This document shows, in pieces, positions 5,349 through 6,077 of a stretch of 6,077 nucleotides of DNA; the first letter of the stretch is position 1; every line of letters starts with the position of its first letter. The position numbers and the translations under genes are program-made. The stretch lies in assembly GCA_002729275.1 (NCBI GenBank), contig PBTP01000117.1, positions 3,025 to 9,101 on the forward strand, read 5' to 3'. Origin of the DNA: Roseibacillus sp. (GTDB lineage: Bacteria > Verrucomicrobiota > Verrucomicrobiia > Verrucomicrobiales > Akkermansiaceae). The notes under the pieces were generated by a model. It made no database searches, was not told the DNA's origin, and was given only the letters and a program-made list of their open reading frames with translations.

Positions 5349-6077
5349 TCACAGTGTCTTCAGGTAGGCGTAGAGGTCTGCCAGGTCCAGGGTGCTCGCT
5401 CCCAATAGCAGGCCAGCCGGCATCGGTGACTGGTTGGGAGATCGCTCGCTGAGGATGTCATGCCGCGAAAAACGGATGGTTTCATTGGATCCCGTTTCGA
5501 GGATGGTCTGGGCCTCAGAGCCGTAAACCTTCATTCCAATGTAGACGCCATCAGCGGTGGTGATCTGAGTGGCCTTGTAGAGGTCAGAAAGAGACAGGCT
5601 TGGCTCATTGATGTGTCGGAAAAGGTCGTCCCGGCTGAAGCGCTTGGCGATGTTATCAAGGGATGGGCCGAGCCGGCGATTACCTGAATGGCAAGTGGAG
5701 CAGCTGTAGCGAGCATAGGCTGCCTGTCCCCGAACGCTGTCGCCCTTCTCCCAGGCGACGATCTTCATCTTTTCGGCGAATGGAGTGAGGTCGATCTTGC
5801 TAGTCGGCGGCTGTTGGAAATCCGAGGCGGTTTTACGATCTTCCTCACTGCCATGACGAGAGAGAAACCCAACGAGATCGGGCCTGAGGTGGAGTTCGCT
5901 TTCCCAGACGCCACGCAGGGTGGTCAGAAGAGGTGGGATCGCTGAGGGAGGCAGGTGTTTCTCCACAAAGCTAAGGGCTTCGCTGTTCCATCCCTGCACG
6001 TATGAGGCCATCGCTTTCGCCATCGACCTCGAGTTCTCTTCCGGTAGCAGGCTGAGAAGGTGTATGCTGGCGGGAGA
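5349..6077 (-). CDS. PVC-type heme-binding (CxxCH) domain protein, C-terminal part
   Basis: The C-terminal 242 residues of a larger protein; the frame has no stop up to the window edge, 18 codons beyond the ATG at 6023, so that ATG is probably internal. Counting from the edge, a helical region of about 1-85 (HEAT-repeat-like, tentative) leads to a cytochrome c-like module from about 110 to the end. The heme site is C126-S-T-C129-H130 (bases 5688-5702), in RYSCSTCHSGNRRLGPSLDNIA. The late SPMPAGLL segment supplies M219 as probable sixth heme ligand, and the domain ends in the usual ADLYAYLKTL helix. This is the layout of the PVC-specific putative heme-binding domain, usually at the C-terminus of large exported proteins with propeller and HEAT parts. 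A periplasmic redox role, perhaps coupled to sugar oxidation, is inferred. The gene converges on the CIA30 gene with a 21-bp gap. Confidence 0.93.
   Translation of the reverse strand, partial: SPASIHLLSLLPEENSRSMAKAMASYVQGWNSEALSFVEKHLPPSAIPPLLTTLRGVWESELHLRPDLVGFLSRHGSEEDRKTASDFQQPPTSKIDLTPFAEKMKIVAWEKGDSVRGQAAYARYSCSTCHSGNRRLGPSLDNIAKRFSRDDLFRHINEPSLSLSDLYKATQITTADGVYIGMKVYGSEAQTILETGSNETIRFSRHDILSERSPNQSPMPAGLLLGASTLDLADLYAYLKTL

Noticed and set aside
5460..5945. Plus-strand open frames opposite the heme-domain gene
   Set aside because: The minus-strand frame has the CxxCH heme motif and a full-length domain. The plus-strand frames are short and featureless.
1..6077. Mobile element, CRISPR array, phage or defence system
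   Set aside because: No transposase, integrase, terminal inverted repeats, spaced direct repeats, or nuclease, toxin or helicase domains are visible. All main genes belong to common PVC chromosomal families with intact motifs.

Overview
The window looks like ordinary chromosome from a bacterium of the Planctomycetes-Verrucomicrobia (PVC) group, probably Verrucomicrobia or a close relative. The main evidence is a DUF1501 protein at the left edge and a PVC-type C-terminal heme-binding (CxxCH) domain at the right edge. Both families are strongly expanded in that group. Exported SMP-30, Dabb and CIA30-domain proteins fit the same background. Placement below phylum is not possible from this sequence.

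Layout: the C-terminal two-thirds of a DUF1501 protein (+, cut by the left edge) converges on an SLC13/DASS sodium-coupled anion transporter (-). The transporter is divergent from a small cupin gene (+) across 73 bp, and the cupin is followed by a lipoprotein of the SMP-30/gluconolactonase family (+). The SMP-30 gene converges on a small exported Dabb-domain gene (-), with a long inverted repeat holding both stop codons. A 192-bp divergent region separates Dabb from an exported CIA30-domain gene (+), which converges on a cytochrome c-like heme-binding protein (-, cut by the right edge). No stretch longer than 300 bp lacks a gene.

Functionally this is a mix of envelope or periplasmic proteins (SMP-30 lipoprotein, Dabb, CIA30, heme protein), one inner-membrane transporter and one cytoplasmic cupin. 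The genes mostly alternate in direction, so they do not form one long operon; cupin plus SMP-30 is the only tandem pair. A link between organic-anion uptake (SLC13) and sugar-acid lactone hydrolysis (SMP-30) is possible but not shown by the sequence. I found no RNA genes, insertion sequences, CRISPR array or phage genes, and no clear novel multi-gene system.

The most interesting signals are regulatory. Four of the five start codons visible for the main genes have a TAn-type -10-like hexamer beginning 12-13 nt upstream and no good Shine-Dalgarno sequence, suggesting leaderless transcription. The transporter/cupin promoters appear to sit back to back. The only strong Shine-Dalgarno in an intergenic region precedes a 31-codon TTG-initiated ORF upstream of the CIA30 gene, in a leader that can form two mutually exclusive hairpins.
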